From: Deltaproteobacteria bacterium
Lineage (GTDB): Bacteria; Desulfobacterota; JADFXK01
DNA length: 10,192 nt
Direction of reading: 5' to 3'
Assembly (NCBI GenBank): GCA_015233295.1
Contig: JADFYC010000105.1
Span: forward strand, 1-10,192
Notes under the pieces: generated by a model
Database searches by the model: none
What the model saw: the letters and a program-made list of their open reading frames with translations, nothing else
What the model was told of the DNA's origin: nothing
Program-made: the position numbers and the translations under genes
Part shown: one piece after another, positions 1 to 8,300 of the stretch
Position numbering within the stretch: the first letter of the stretch is position 1
How the letters are laid out: each line of letters begins with the position of its first letter

Positions 1-1482
1 AAGATGGATCAGGCCGATGAATTGATCGTCTTGTCGCAGCAAAAGATAGATCGGTTTCAATTGGATATCCGGGATCTGGAGGAAGACCTGGCTCGGGAAG
101 ACGCCGTCCTGGAAACTTCTCGAAGTCAGATAAACGAATTGGATGAGATGGTTCAGGTCCGCAAGTCAGACCTGATCGATTTGATGACCCGGCAATCTTC
201 TATAAAGAATGAATTAGCCAACGCTGGGAAGAGAATAAAAGAGCTGCAGTGGCGGCAAAAAACGGGAGAGACCGATCGGCTGGCGCTGGCTGAAAGAATT
301 TGTCAGACGGAAGAGGAACTGGCCGGTGCCCGGAGTGGCCTGATGCAGGCGGCTGAAGAGATAACTGTTTTAGACCGGCAGATGGAAGAAGACCGGTCCC
401 GTGTGGCGGGGTTCCGGCAGGAAAGAAATCAGGCCCAGGCCAGGCGGAATGCTCTAGAGGTGGAGTTTTCACAGGTCGCCTCGAAACTTCAAGTGCTGAA
501 CGATTTGAGTAACAAGTTTGAATGGTATCAGACGGGAGTCAAGGCGGTCATGCAGGCTCGGGCGGAAGGCCGGCTGGAGGCGAAGAATATTCTGGGATTA
601 GTGGCTGAGTATATTGAGGTGGCGCCGCAATACGAAAAGGCGGTGTCCGCCGTTCTGGGTGAGACGCTGCAATCCGTCATCGTGGCTGATCACAACGCCG
701 GAGTGACAGCTATCGAATATCTCAAGACCAAGGCATCCGGACGCAGCGCTTTCATTCCGATGGCCGACATCAGGAAGCCGGATCCGGCGGTCATTGACCA
801 GGTCCCATCGTCCCCGGAGGCAGGTCTGCCCCTGGCCCAAAAGGTGTCTTTAAAGAATGGGTTCCACAGCTTAGTCGGACATCTATTCCACGGCGTCAAG
901 GTGGTGGAGAACCTGGCTCAGGGGCTGGTGGCCTGGCGTCGAAATGGTCAGGCCCAAACGATTGTGACCCTGGAGGGGGACATTATCTCGGCCGCGGGTA
1001 TTCTTAGCGGTGGCCGGGGCGAACTGCCTTCAGACAAATTGCTGGCTAAGAAACGAGAGATGCAGGACCTGACTGTCCGCGAGATTGATTTGGAGAGAGA
1101 CAAAAAGCAACTCGCCAATCTGGCCGAAGAATTGGAGAGACTTGTCCAGGACGGGGATCAACTGCTGCGAGAAAGAGAATTAACCCGGCGAGAATTGGAA
1201 CAGAAAAAGGCCGAGGCCGAGAAACAGGTTCTGATTAAGGAGAAGGAAATTAGATTCGCCCGAGAACGCCTTGAGGTCATAGAATTGGAAGGCGTTAGAT
1301 TCAACGAAGAAATAGCCGAACTTGAGATAAAGGTCGAACGTCTGGAAGGAAAGCTGGCCCAGAGTCAAGAGGAACACCTGTTGATCAATGAGGAACTCAA
1401 CCAGTTGACCGGCGACCTGCACGAACACCGGGCCGAGTTTGACCGGGTCAAAGATCAACTAATGCAGCGAAGACTGCGCTAA
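1..1482 (+). CDS. smc: SMC chromosome-segregation ATPase, central part (coiled coil and hinge), ended by an in-frame stop
   Basis: The frame is already open at base 1, so the N-terminal ATPase head (Walker A) and the start codon lie upstream. Numbering from the Met at base 4, residues 1-165 are a charged heptad-type coiled coil. Residues about 166-345 are the SMC hinge: it opens near NKFEWYQTGVKAV, passes VLGETLQSVIVAD and ends with the glycine-rich GILSGGRGELP. The return coiled coil fills 346-492. SMC dimerises through the hinge and, with ScpA/ScpB, organises and segregates the chromosome. The frame stops at TAA 1480-1482, yet the same frame goes on at once as the rest of SMC (1489-2616). 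Counting through the stop, 1-2616 encodes about 870 residues; with roughly 320 missing upstream this matches a normal SMC of about 1,190. The family call is secure. Whether this is a real truncation or a base error cannot be settled here. Confidence 0.93.
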   Translation, partial: KMDQADELIVLSQQKIDRFQLDIRDLEEDLAREDAVLETSRSQINELDEMVQVRKSDLIDLMTRQSSIKNELANAGKRIKELQWRQKTGETDRLALAERICQTEEELAGARSGLMQAAEEITVLDRQMEEDRSRVAGFRQERNQAQARRNALEVEFSQVASKLQVLNDLSNKFEWYQTGVKAVMQARAEGRLEAKNILGLVAEYIEVAPQYEKAVSAVLGETLQSVIVADHNAGVTAIEYLKTKASGRSAFIPMADIRKPDPAVIDQVPSSPEAGLPLAQKVSLKNGFHSLVGHLFHGVKVVENLAQGLVAWRRNGQAQTIVTLEGDIISAAGILSGGRGELPSDKLLAKKREMQDLTVREIDLERDKKQLANLAEELERLVQDGDQLLRERELTRRELEQKKAEAEKQVLIKEKEIRFARERLEVIELEGVRFNEEIAELEIKVERLEGKLAQSQEEHLLINEELNQLTGDLHEHRAEFDRVKDQLMQRRLR

Positions 1483-1488
1483 AGCGCC

Positions 1489-2616
1489 ATGCAGGCCGAA
1501 CTCAAAGGTTTGGTTCGGGATCTGGACCGGACCCGTTCCGATAAGAAAGAACTGGCCAAAAGATTGGATAGGGCTCTGTCCCAGGCCCAAGACGGCCAGG
1601 AGGAGATGAACAGGCTGGCCGCCCGGAAGCAGGATGTGGAAGACAGCCTGAACCTCTTATACGGGGAAGTGGCAGAGCTGACCGAAGAAACGGCCGCCCT
1701 ACGGGAGGCGTTTGAATCCTTGAGGGAAGAACTGGCCGGAGAGGAACAAGCCCTTAAAGTCATGGAGGGAGAACATCGGAAAAAGGAAGAACATATCCAA
1801 TCCTATCATCTTCAGGTATCTGAGCTAAAGTTGAAGCTGGACCATCTCGATCAATTAGTCAAAGAGAAATATGGTTCCCCTCTTAATCAGACTCCACCTG
1901 ACGAAGCCGATGTCTGGGCGAGCTTGAGCGAGGTTGAAATTAAAGCTCGAGTTGAGGACCTGATCACCCAACTGGAGGGCATCGGCCAGGTCAACTTAAT
2001 GGCCATTACCGAATATGAAGTAGTCCAGGAAAGGCTCGATTTCGTCACTGCCCAGCGGGAAGATCTGTTGACCTCCATGGAGGACCTGAATGCCGCCATC
2101 AAGAAGATCAACAAGACGACCAAAGAGCGTTTCCTGGCCATGTTGGATGAGATTAACAAAAAGATGCAAGTTGTCTTTCCGGCTATGTTTAACGGCGGGC
2201 GGGCGGAATTGAAGTTGACCGATGAAAACGATCCCCTGGGGGCTGGCGTGGAGATAATCGCCCAACCGCCGGGAAAAAGGATTTCCACCCTGCGTCTCCT
2301 CTCCGGTGGGGAGAAGGCGTTGACCGCCTTGTCTCTGTTATTTTCCATTCATCTGATTAAGCCCAGCCCTTTCTGTTTGTTTGACGAAATCGACTCACCG
2401 TTGGATGACGCCAATGTGGACCGATTTAACAAGTTGTTAAAATCAATAAGCAAAAGCTCTCAGATTATTCTTATCACCCATAATAAAAAGAACATGGAGG
2501 TTGCCGATCAGCTCCACGGGGTGACCATGGAAAAGCCGGGCGTATCCAAGATGGTGTCGGTTCGACTGCGAGATCTGGATGAGCGTATGGCCAGGCATGA
2601 TGGCCCAGGTCTATAA
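1489..2616 (+). CDS. smc: SMC chromosome-segregation ATPase, C-terminal part (distal coiled coil and ATPase head)
   Basis: This lies in the same frame as the SMC segment before it, separated only by TAA and two codons. Numbering from ATG 1489, residues 1-125 are coiled coil running to the EKYG turn; about 150-375 form the C-terminal head. Visible ABC-type motifs are the signature LSGGEK (271-276, in LRLLSGGEKALTALSLLF), Walker B ending in D299-E300 (CLFDEIDSPLDD), the D-loop LDDAN (305-309) and the switch histidine H331 (ILITHNKK). The nucleotide-binding residues are thus intact, which argues against long-standing decay. ATG 1489 has no clear Shine-Dalgarno site; if the stop is real, this half could be made only by reinitiation or readthrough. 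In normal SMC this head pairs with the N-terminal head to bind ATP. It is best read as the 3' part of one smc gene. Confidence 0.93.
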   Translation: MQAELKGLVRDLDRTRSDKKELAKRLDRALSQAQDGQEEMNRLAARKQDVEDSLNLLYGEVAELTEETAALREAFESLREELAGEEQALKVMEGEHRKKEEHIQSYHLQVSELKLKLDHLDQLVKEKYGSPLNQTPPDEADVWASLSEVEIKARVEDLITQLEGIGQVNLMAITEYEVVQERLDFVTAQREDLLTSMEDLNAAIKKINKTTKERFLAMLDEINKKMQVVFPAMFNGGRAELKLTDENDPLGAGVEIIAQPPGKRISTLRLLSGGEKALTALSLLFSIHLIKPSPFCLFDEIDSPLDDANVDRFNKLLKSISKSSQIILITHNKKNMEVADQLHGVTMEKPGVSKMVSVRLRDLDERMARHDGPGL

Positions 2617-2775
2617 CGAAAAGTACATGACTGACCTGACCTTATGAGACCAGCCCAGGAATTCCTCGTTAATAAGAAAATAAATCTTTTTCAAGGACGC
2701 GAAAATGGTGTATATATAGTTGGGGATAAAGGCTATGGCCTCGGGTCGACTCCGATCTAGCCGCGATCGCATGCG

Positions 2776-2812
2776 CCGGTCCGTTTCCCCAGCGGGCCGG
2801 GTTGGTTTTTTT
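2776..2812 (+). terminator. Candidate intrinsic terminator downstream of smc
   Basis: An 8-bp stem, CCGGTCCG (2776-2783) with CGGGCCGG (2793-2800), pairs fully with one G-U wobble around a 9-base loop. It is followed by GTTGG and then seven T (2806-2812). It sits about 160 bp after the smc stop and 55 bp before the next gene, a fitting place to end smc transcription. The five bases between stem and T-run are more than in a classic terminator, which lowers confidence. The left arm can also pair with bases beyond the T-run (GCGCCGG 2773-2779 with CCGGCGC 2816-2822), a competing fold. Confidence 0.45.
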
Positions 2813-2866
2813 AAGCCGGCGCTGGATCTCCCTGTAACGCCGACCAATAGTGGAGGGCCTGGAAGT

Positions 2867-3283
2867 ATGGGGCAGAAAGTTTTGATCGTTGATGATGAAA
2901 GGCACATTCGGTCTTTATTGGAACAGACCCTGGAGGACCTGGAGGATGACTATGGCATAGAGATTTTAACCGCCTCCGACGGGGAGGAGGGCCTGGCTCT
3001 GATTAGAACGGAAAGCCCCCAAGTCGTTTTTCTCGACGTCATGATGCCTGGATTGAATGGCTATGAGGTCTGCCGATGTGTCAGTCATGACTCCGGCCTC
3101 AACGGGATACATATCATCTTGCTCACCGCCAAGGGACAAGAAACAGACCGTAAACAGGGGATAGAGATGGGCGCGTTAAGATACATGACTAAACCGTTCG
3201 ATCCTGATGAAATCTTGAACCTGGCCAAGGAATTACTGGGCCTTCCTGACTCCGGGGCGTGTGATCCAAGAATAAAAACATAA
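2867..3283 (+). CDS. Single-domain (CheY-like) response regulator
   Basis: This 138-residue protein is a lone receiver domain. It starts with the usual hydrophobic strand and acidic pair (KVLIVDDE, D9-D10), has the phospho-acceptor D57 in VVFLDVMMPG, the switch threonine T87 in ILLTAK, and the conserved lysine K109 in YMTKPF. It should accept phosphate from a histidine kinase or Hpt domain and act by binding a partner, since no output domain follows. I chose ATG 2867 because GGAGG lies 10 bp upstream and the receiver fold begins at once. The frame is open further upstream (to 2720), but that stretch is arginine-rich, unlike the family, and runs through the candidate terminator. The REC-PAS gene starts 53 bp downstream on the same strand, so the two probably share a transcript. 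The family is certain; the partner kinase is inferred to be the nearby hybrid kinase. Confidence 0.93.
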   Translation: MGQKVLIVDDERHIRSLLEQTLEDLEDDYGIEILTASDGEEGLALIRTESPQVVFLDVMMPGLNGYEVCRCVSHDSGLNGIHIILLTAKGQETDRKQGIEMGALRYMTKPFDPDEILNLAKELLGLPDSGACDPRIKT

Positions 3284-3336
3284 CGCGCTACACAGGGGAA
3301 AAAAGAGATCGTTGCGTTTTTTTGATGAGGTATGAG

Positions 3337-5163
3337 ATGCCCACCGACGTGCCCCGCGACTTAATCAATGTTCTTCTGGTTGAGGACAATTCTCATGATC
3401 GGGTGGCTTTTTCTCGGGCCTTAAGGAAAAGTCAAACACCTTATCAGATTACTGAGGTAAGCAACCCGGAAGAGGCGTTGGCCATATTGGATTCAAACCG
3501 TGAGTCATTCGATATCGCCGTGATAGATTATTATCTGCCGGTCTTTGATGGCCTTCAACTATTTAAAATAATTAGAGATCGTGGATATAAATTTCCGGTG
3601 GTGCTGCAAACCGGGGCCGGTTCGGAAAAGCTGGCGGTGATTGCCCTTAAGTCCGGAGTCAACAATTATCTGATCAAGGACGATGACGGAGGCTATTCGG
3701 GACTCCTGCCGCTGGTTTTGACCAACGAAGTGCGCCGGCACAGAGAAATGTTGTCCAGATTGTGGGCGGAAGAGGCGCTTGAAGAAAGCGAAACCCGCTA
3801 TCGTTTTCTCTTGGATACCATTCCGGATCCATTAGTCGTATATGATCCCGCGGGGAAAATCACCTTCGCCAACGAAGCTTTCTTGATGACTTATGGTTGG
3901 TCCAAAGAAGATCTGTTGAGTGGTCTGATGCCCTTTGTTCCCGAAGATGAAGCCGGCAAAACTGAAGATGCCTGGGCGCGGCTGTTGTCTGGAGAAAAGA
4001 TTTGTTTCGAAACCAAGAGATTCACCAAGGATGGACGGCTGTTGGATGTTCAGGTCAACACCAGTATCCTGCGCGACCTGCAAGGCCGGCACACGGCTAG
4101 CGTGGTGATTCACCGGGAGATTACCAGACTAAAACAGACTGAAGAAGCGTTACGGGTGAGTGAAGAAATGCACCGGGCCGTGATGGGCGGTTCACCAGAC
4201 CCGATTATCGTATATGACATTGAAGGGAAAGTAGTATACTTCAACCCTGCTTTTACTCGTGTTTTTGGCTGGACCTTAGAGGAGCGCCGAGGCGCGAAGA
4301 TGGATGATTTTGTGCCCGAAGACAGTTGGCCAGCGACCAGGGAGTTGTTGGCGAAGGTGCTGGCCGGCGAAACCTTCTCCGGGATTGAAACTCGCCGATC
4401 TACCAGGAAAGGCAATATTCTCTTCGTTTCTGTGAGTGGGTCGATGTATCGGGACCGGGAAAACAAACCGGCCGGGACGGTGGCGATTTTTCAGGATATT
4501 ACTAAACGGAAGTTAATTGAGAAGGCTTTATTGGAAAATGAGGAGCAGTTCCGATATTTGGCGGAACTGTCACCTTTTCCCATTTCGATTATTGAAGTCA
4601 ACGGCAATTACTCGTACGTGAACCAGAAGTTTGTCGACGTTTTCGGATACACCCTTGATGATATTCCAAATGGACGGGAGTTTTTTCGGTTGGCCTTCCC
4701 TGGCCCGGATTATCGGGAGGAGATAATTTCTGTCTGGTTTAAGGAGTTGCGGGAAGCAGGGATCGGTGAAGTCCGTTCCCGCGAATATTTGACCAGGTGC
4801 AAGGATGGCAATTTTAGGAATATTGTTTACCGCCCCGTAACTATTAGGGGGGGCAAGCAATTCATTACCTATGAGGACATCACGGCCAGAAGGGAACAAG
4901 AAAAAGGGCGCGACGACTTGATCGCAGAACTGAAGAAGGCTTTGACCGAGGTGAGGACCTTGAGCGGGTTGCTGCCTATTTGTGCCTCTTGTAAGAAGAT
5001 TCGAGACGACCAGGGATATTGGACTCAGATCGAGACTTATATTAAGGCTCATTCTCAAGCCGACTTCACGCATGGTATTTGTCCTGACTGCGCCAGACGG
5101 TTGTATCCGGAACTGGACTGGAACGAGGGAAAGATAAAAGATCAGACGTCTGCCCCGGTTTAA
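3337..5163 (+). CDS. REC-PAS-PAS-PAS signalling protein with a cysteine-rich C-terminal module and no kinase domain
   Basis: Numbered from ATG 3337 (608 residues). Residues 10-125 are a receiver with E16-D17, phospho-acceptor D64 (AVIDYYLP), T92 and K114; the lysine is followed by Asp, not the usual Pro. Three PAS domains follow at about 152-270, 274-392 and 398-520, the first two alike enough to suggest tandem duplication. After a short helix (AELKKALTEVRTLSGLLPI) comes a compact module, 545-593, with C549xxC552, the strip KKIRDDQGYW, H572, H579 and C582xxC585. The spacing suggests a metal or redox site. I recall this module at the end of many sensors in Desulfobacterota but know no function for it. 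There is no HisKA, HATPase, GGDEF or DNA-binding domain, nor any membrane segment or signal peptide, so it is a cytosolic adaptor or sensor. GAGG lies 6 bp before ATG 3337; ATG 3325 and TTG 3322 are in-frame alternatives with poorer sites. Confidence 0.9.
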   Translation: MPTDVPRDLINVLLVEDNSHDRVAFSRALRKSQTPYQITEVSNPEEALAILDSNRESFDIAVIDYYLPVFDGLQLFKIIRDRGYKFPVVLQTGAGSEKLAVIALKSGVNNYLIKDDDGGYSGLLPLVLTNEVRRHREMLSRLWAEEALEESETRYRFLLDTIPDPLVVYDPAGKITFANEAFLMTYGWSKEDLLSGLMPFVPEDEAGKTEDAWARLLSGEKICFETKRFTKDGRLLDVQVNTSILRDLQGRHTASVVIHREITRLKQTEEALRVSEEMHRAVMGGSPDPIIVYDIEGKVVYFNPAFTRVFGWTLEERRGAKMDDFVPEDSWPATRELLAKVLAGETFSGIETRRSTRKGNILFVSVSGSMYRDRENKPAGTVAIFQDITKRKLIEKALLENEEQFRYLAELSPFPISIIEVNGNYSYVNQKFVDVFGYTLDDIPNGREFFRLAFPGPDYREEIISVWFKELREAGIGEVRSREYLTRCKDGNFRNIVYRPVTIRGGKQFITYEDITARREQEKGRDDLIAELKKALTEVRTLSGLLPICASCKKIRDDQGYWTQIETYIKAHSQADFTHGICPDCARRLYPELDWNEGKIKDQTSAPV

Positions 5164-5170
5164 CAAACGG

Positions 5171-5240
5171 GTTGCTTGTTACCGGTTGCTTGTTGCAGGT
5201 TACTTGTTATTGGTTACAAGTTTATCGTTTACAGGTACCG
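5171..5240 (+). repeat. Left array of 7-bp repeats (GTTRCNN type)
   Basis: Ten consecutive heptads lie in exact 7-bp register, starting 8 bp after the stop codon of the REC-PAS gene. Nine of them begin with GTT (starts at 5171, 5178, 5185, 5192, 5199, 5206, 5213, 5220 and 5227); the tenth is GGTACCG. Typical units are GTTGCTT, GTTACCG and GTTACTT. The units drift away from the consensus toward the centre of the gap. The array faces a mirror-image array at 5288-5350. Confidence 0.85.
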
Positions 5241-5254
5241 TTTATAAGCACATG

Positions 5255-5282
5255 TTGTCTTAGAACTTGAATTTTGTGTAAT
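5255..5282 (+). promoter_or_regulatory. Possible sigma70-type promoter for the hybrid kinase, between the two repeat arrays
   Basis: TTGTCT (5255-5260, 4 of 6 to the -35 consensus) is followed after 16 bp by TGTAAT (5277-5282, 5 of 6 to the -10 consensus). It lies in the 47-bp AT-rich centre between the inverted arrays. A start near 5289 would put the whole right-hand array in the 5' leader of the kinase mRNA. The match is moderate, and AT-rich spacers often give chance hits. Confidence 0.3.
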
Positions 5283-5287
5283 ACCTT

Positions 5288-5350
5288 TGGCAACGAGCAA
5301 CAATCAACCGGCAACGAACAACAAGTAACGGGTAACCGGTAACGAGCAGG
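5288..5350 (-). repeat. Right array of 7-bp repeats, inverted relative to the left array
   Basis: Eight consecutive heptads ending in AAC (5288-5294 through 5337-5343) stand in unbroken 7-bp register, plus a ninth, GAGCAGG. Read on the minus strand they are the same GTTRCNN unit as the left array. AACCGGTAAC at 5334-5343 is the exact reverse complement of GTTACCGGTT at 5178-5187. That pairing extends to 15 bp (5173-5187 with 5334-5348) with one G-T wobble, so the outer ends could form a long stem or cruciform. The array ends 4 bp before the kinase start codon and supplies its purine-rich AGGGG. Confidence 0.85.
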
Positions 5351-5354
5351 GGAC

Positions 5355-8300
5355 ATGAACGCCATCCACCTCAAAAAAATTCTGAAAAAAAAAGAGATTG
5401 TTTCCACATTGGAAAGTCTGGCCCAGATGCTGCCTGATGCCGTAGAAATTTTGGATGAGCAGGGCGTGATTGTTTTCGGGCGGCCCGATGGCGAGGTCTC
5501 AGAACTGCACCCGATTGATTTGGAAGGAGTGCGATTGGGGTGGGTTCGGGGCGGGCCAAAAAGTTCGTTGCTCGCCTCGGCGCTGGTCTATATTGTTGGT
5601 CGGGAGCACGAAAAAAAAGCATTAGTTGCCGAAACGTTGGACACCTATAAAGAGATTACGCTGCTCCACAAGATGGCCGAAAACCTGGCCGCCTCCCTTG
5701 ATTTGAAAAGCGTGGCCGGCCTGGTGATTGAACATGCCCGGGAAGTCGTCACGGCAGACGCCGTCTCGATTATGATCTTGAATCAAGAAACCGGCGTATT
5801 GGAAATGCTGGCTGCGGTTGGTCAAAATCCTCCCGAAAAGATGTTTACGAGACCGGGGTTGGGCATCGCTGGAGATGTCTTCTTGTCCGGCAAAGCTGAA
5901 ATTATCAACGATGTGGTTCATGACCCCCGGTATATTCCCAGCGCTTCCCCGGTCAGCTCCATGATTTCCGCTCCGCTCAAAACAGGGCATAGAATAATCG
6001 GCGTCATCAGTGTCAGTAGCCGGGAGCCCATGCCATACACCGCCCGGGACTTGAAACTCATCAACACCTTGGCCGCTCAAGCCGCAGTAGCTATCGAGAA
6101 CTCGAGATTATATCATGATCTCAAAGCCTCAGAAAAAGAATACCGGTCTTTGTATGAAAATGCCATTGAAGGCATCTTCCAGAGCACTCCCGCCGGCCGT
6201 TATCTCAGTGCCAATCCTTCCATGAGCAAGATTCTAGGTTATGAATCTCCTGAAGAACTGGTCTCCTCGATCACCGACTTGGCCCGTCAAGTCTATGTGA
6301 ATCCTGATGACCGACGTGTGCTTACGCAGCTCCTCCTTGAAAAAGGTCAGATCATCGGGTTGGAAGCCCCATTTCGGCGAAAGGACGGCACGATCATCTA
6401 TGTCTCTATCTCGGCCCGGGTCGTCCGTAGTAATTCAGGGAAGGTGCTTTATTACGAAGGATCGTTGGTAGATATCACGGAACAGAAAGAAAAGGAAAAA
6501 GCCGAAAAGGAGCGCGAGGCAGCCCTGGCGGCCAACCGGGCCAAGAGCGAATTTTTGGCCAGTATGAGCCACGAAATCCGCACGCCCATGAACGCCATCC
6601 TGGGGATGGCCGATATTTTGTGGGAGACCAATCTCAGCCCGGAACAACGGCAGTATGTTCATACCTTTAGATCAGCCGGTGAAAATTTGCTGGATATCAT
6701 TAACGATATACTAGATCTATCCAAGGTTGAGGCCGGCCAGTTCGAATTGGAGTCAATTGATTTTGATCTTCGTGAACTGGTTGAAAAAACAAATAAGATA
6801 CTGGCTATGCGGGCATACGAAAAAGGATTGGAACTGCCTTGCCAGGTCGCTTCCGAAATCCCTAACATTTTAATAGGTGATCCTACTCGGTTACGACAGA
6901 TACTGGTAAACTTGATGGGCAATGCAATCAAGTTTACCGAGGCGGGGGAAGTCGTGTTGCGGGTGGTGCCGGATGAACAGGCGGGGGAACCGGGGGCCCT
7001 GTTGTTTTCCATCGAGGACACGGGCATCGGCATTGCCGTGGAGCATCAACAGCTAATTTTCGAAAGCTTTACCCAGGCTGACTCTTCCACCACTCGTAAA
7101 CATGGCGGCACTGGTTTGGGGCTGACCATTTCCAAGAAGCTGGTGGAGATGATGGGGGGCCGTATCTGGGTGGAGAGTTGTCCCGGCCGGGGATCTACTT
7201 TTTATTTTACGGTGAAACTGGGTGTTAAGGAAGGATGTCTAAATCAGCGGCCGCAACTTGAAATGAATGTCAATGGGCTCAAGGCCCTGATCGTGGATGA
7301 CAATGCAACCAACCGGATGATTTTAAACGATACGCTTTCCGGCTGGGGAGCGGTGGTGACGGAGGCGGATAACGGTCTTGAGGCCATAGAGTTGCTGGCC
7401 CAGGCCCACGATGCCGGGAAGCCTTTTGACTTACTGCTGGTTGACCGTCGGATGCCGGATCTGGACGGATTTGCCGTGGTCGAGAGAGTCATGGAGAATC
7501 AGGAGGCGGCTCCGCGTATTGTCATGATGATCACTTCCGACGATCGCTCTGGTGACCGGGTCAGATCTCGGGAGTTGGGCCTGTCCGGATATCTGGTCAA
7601 GCCGGTCGGACGATCGGAGTTGATGGAAGCGGTGTTGCAGGCCACCGGAGACAGGGACCCTATGATCAAAAGTGTCAGCGGGGAGTTCCGGGAGAATGGG
7701 ACCATCAACCTTCCCGCCCTAGACATTTTGTTGGTTGAAGACAATCCTAGTAACCGGAGAATTATCGAACTCTACCTCAAGAACACTCTGTGCCGTCTCG
7801 ACATGGCGGAAAATGGCCAGGTGGCGGTGGAAAAATTCGTGGCCGGCCGGTACGATCTGGTATTAATGGATATAGTTATGCCGGTCACAGATGGGTTTGA
7901 AGCGACCAGACGGATCAGACAATGGGAAAAAGCGAACTCCAGGCCCCCTACCGAAATCGTGGCTCTCACCGCCAATGCCTTCAAAGGGGATAAGCAAAAA
8001 TGCCTCGATGCCGGCTGTAATGATTATTTGACCAAACCGGTTAATAAAGACAGGCTGTTCAAAACAATTCAAAATTTTGTCATGAAAAAAAGAGGTGACG
8101 GCGGTATCGTAACTACGATCTCTCCGCTGGTGACGGGCAAGACTGATCGATCGCAAGAGGTGACCTATGGCCGGCCGGCAACTGAAAAACCATCCGCTTC
8201 GCAGGGAATCGAAATGAAGATAGACTATGTCGCCAAGGTGAATTCGATCCTGGAAGATTTGATCCCAGAATTTATGAGTGACTATCGGAATTATGTCGGT

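Noticed and set aside
2383..2412. SMC Walker B/D-loop variant DEIDSPLDDAN as a damaged ATPase motif
   Set aside because: The catalytic Asp-Glu pair and LDDAN are kept; Ile, Ser and Pro here fall within normal SMC variation.
2685..2717. TATATATA-containing stretch as a promoter for the response regulator
   Set aside because: No acceptable -35 box at 16-18 bp spacing; the match is not better than chance in an AT-rich patch.
2763..2770. GCGATCGC palindrome resembling the cyanobacterial HIP1 element
   Set aside because: A single copy in 10 kb; HIP1 is meaningful only when it is frequent.
2720..2866. In-frame upstream extension of the response regulator (start at 2720)
   Set aside because: The added 49 residues are Arg/Pro-rich, unlike any receiver, cross the candidate terminator and have no ribosome-binding site; ATG 2867 has GGAGG and begins the domain directly.
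3282..3323. Possible terminator AACGC...GCGTT plus a T-run between the response regulator and the REC-PAS gene
   Set aside because: Only a 5-bp stem around a loop of more than 20 bases; too weak, and the 53 bp spacing favours cotranscription.
5171..5350. CRISPR array or phage attachment site
   Set aside because: Units are 7 bp with no spacers, the two halves face each other, and there are no cas, integrase or tRNA genes.
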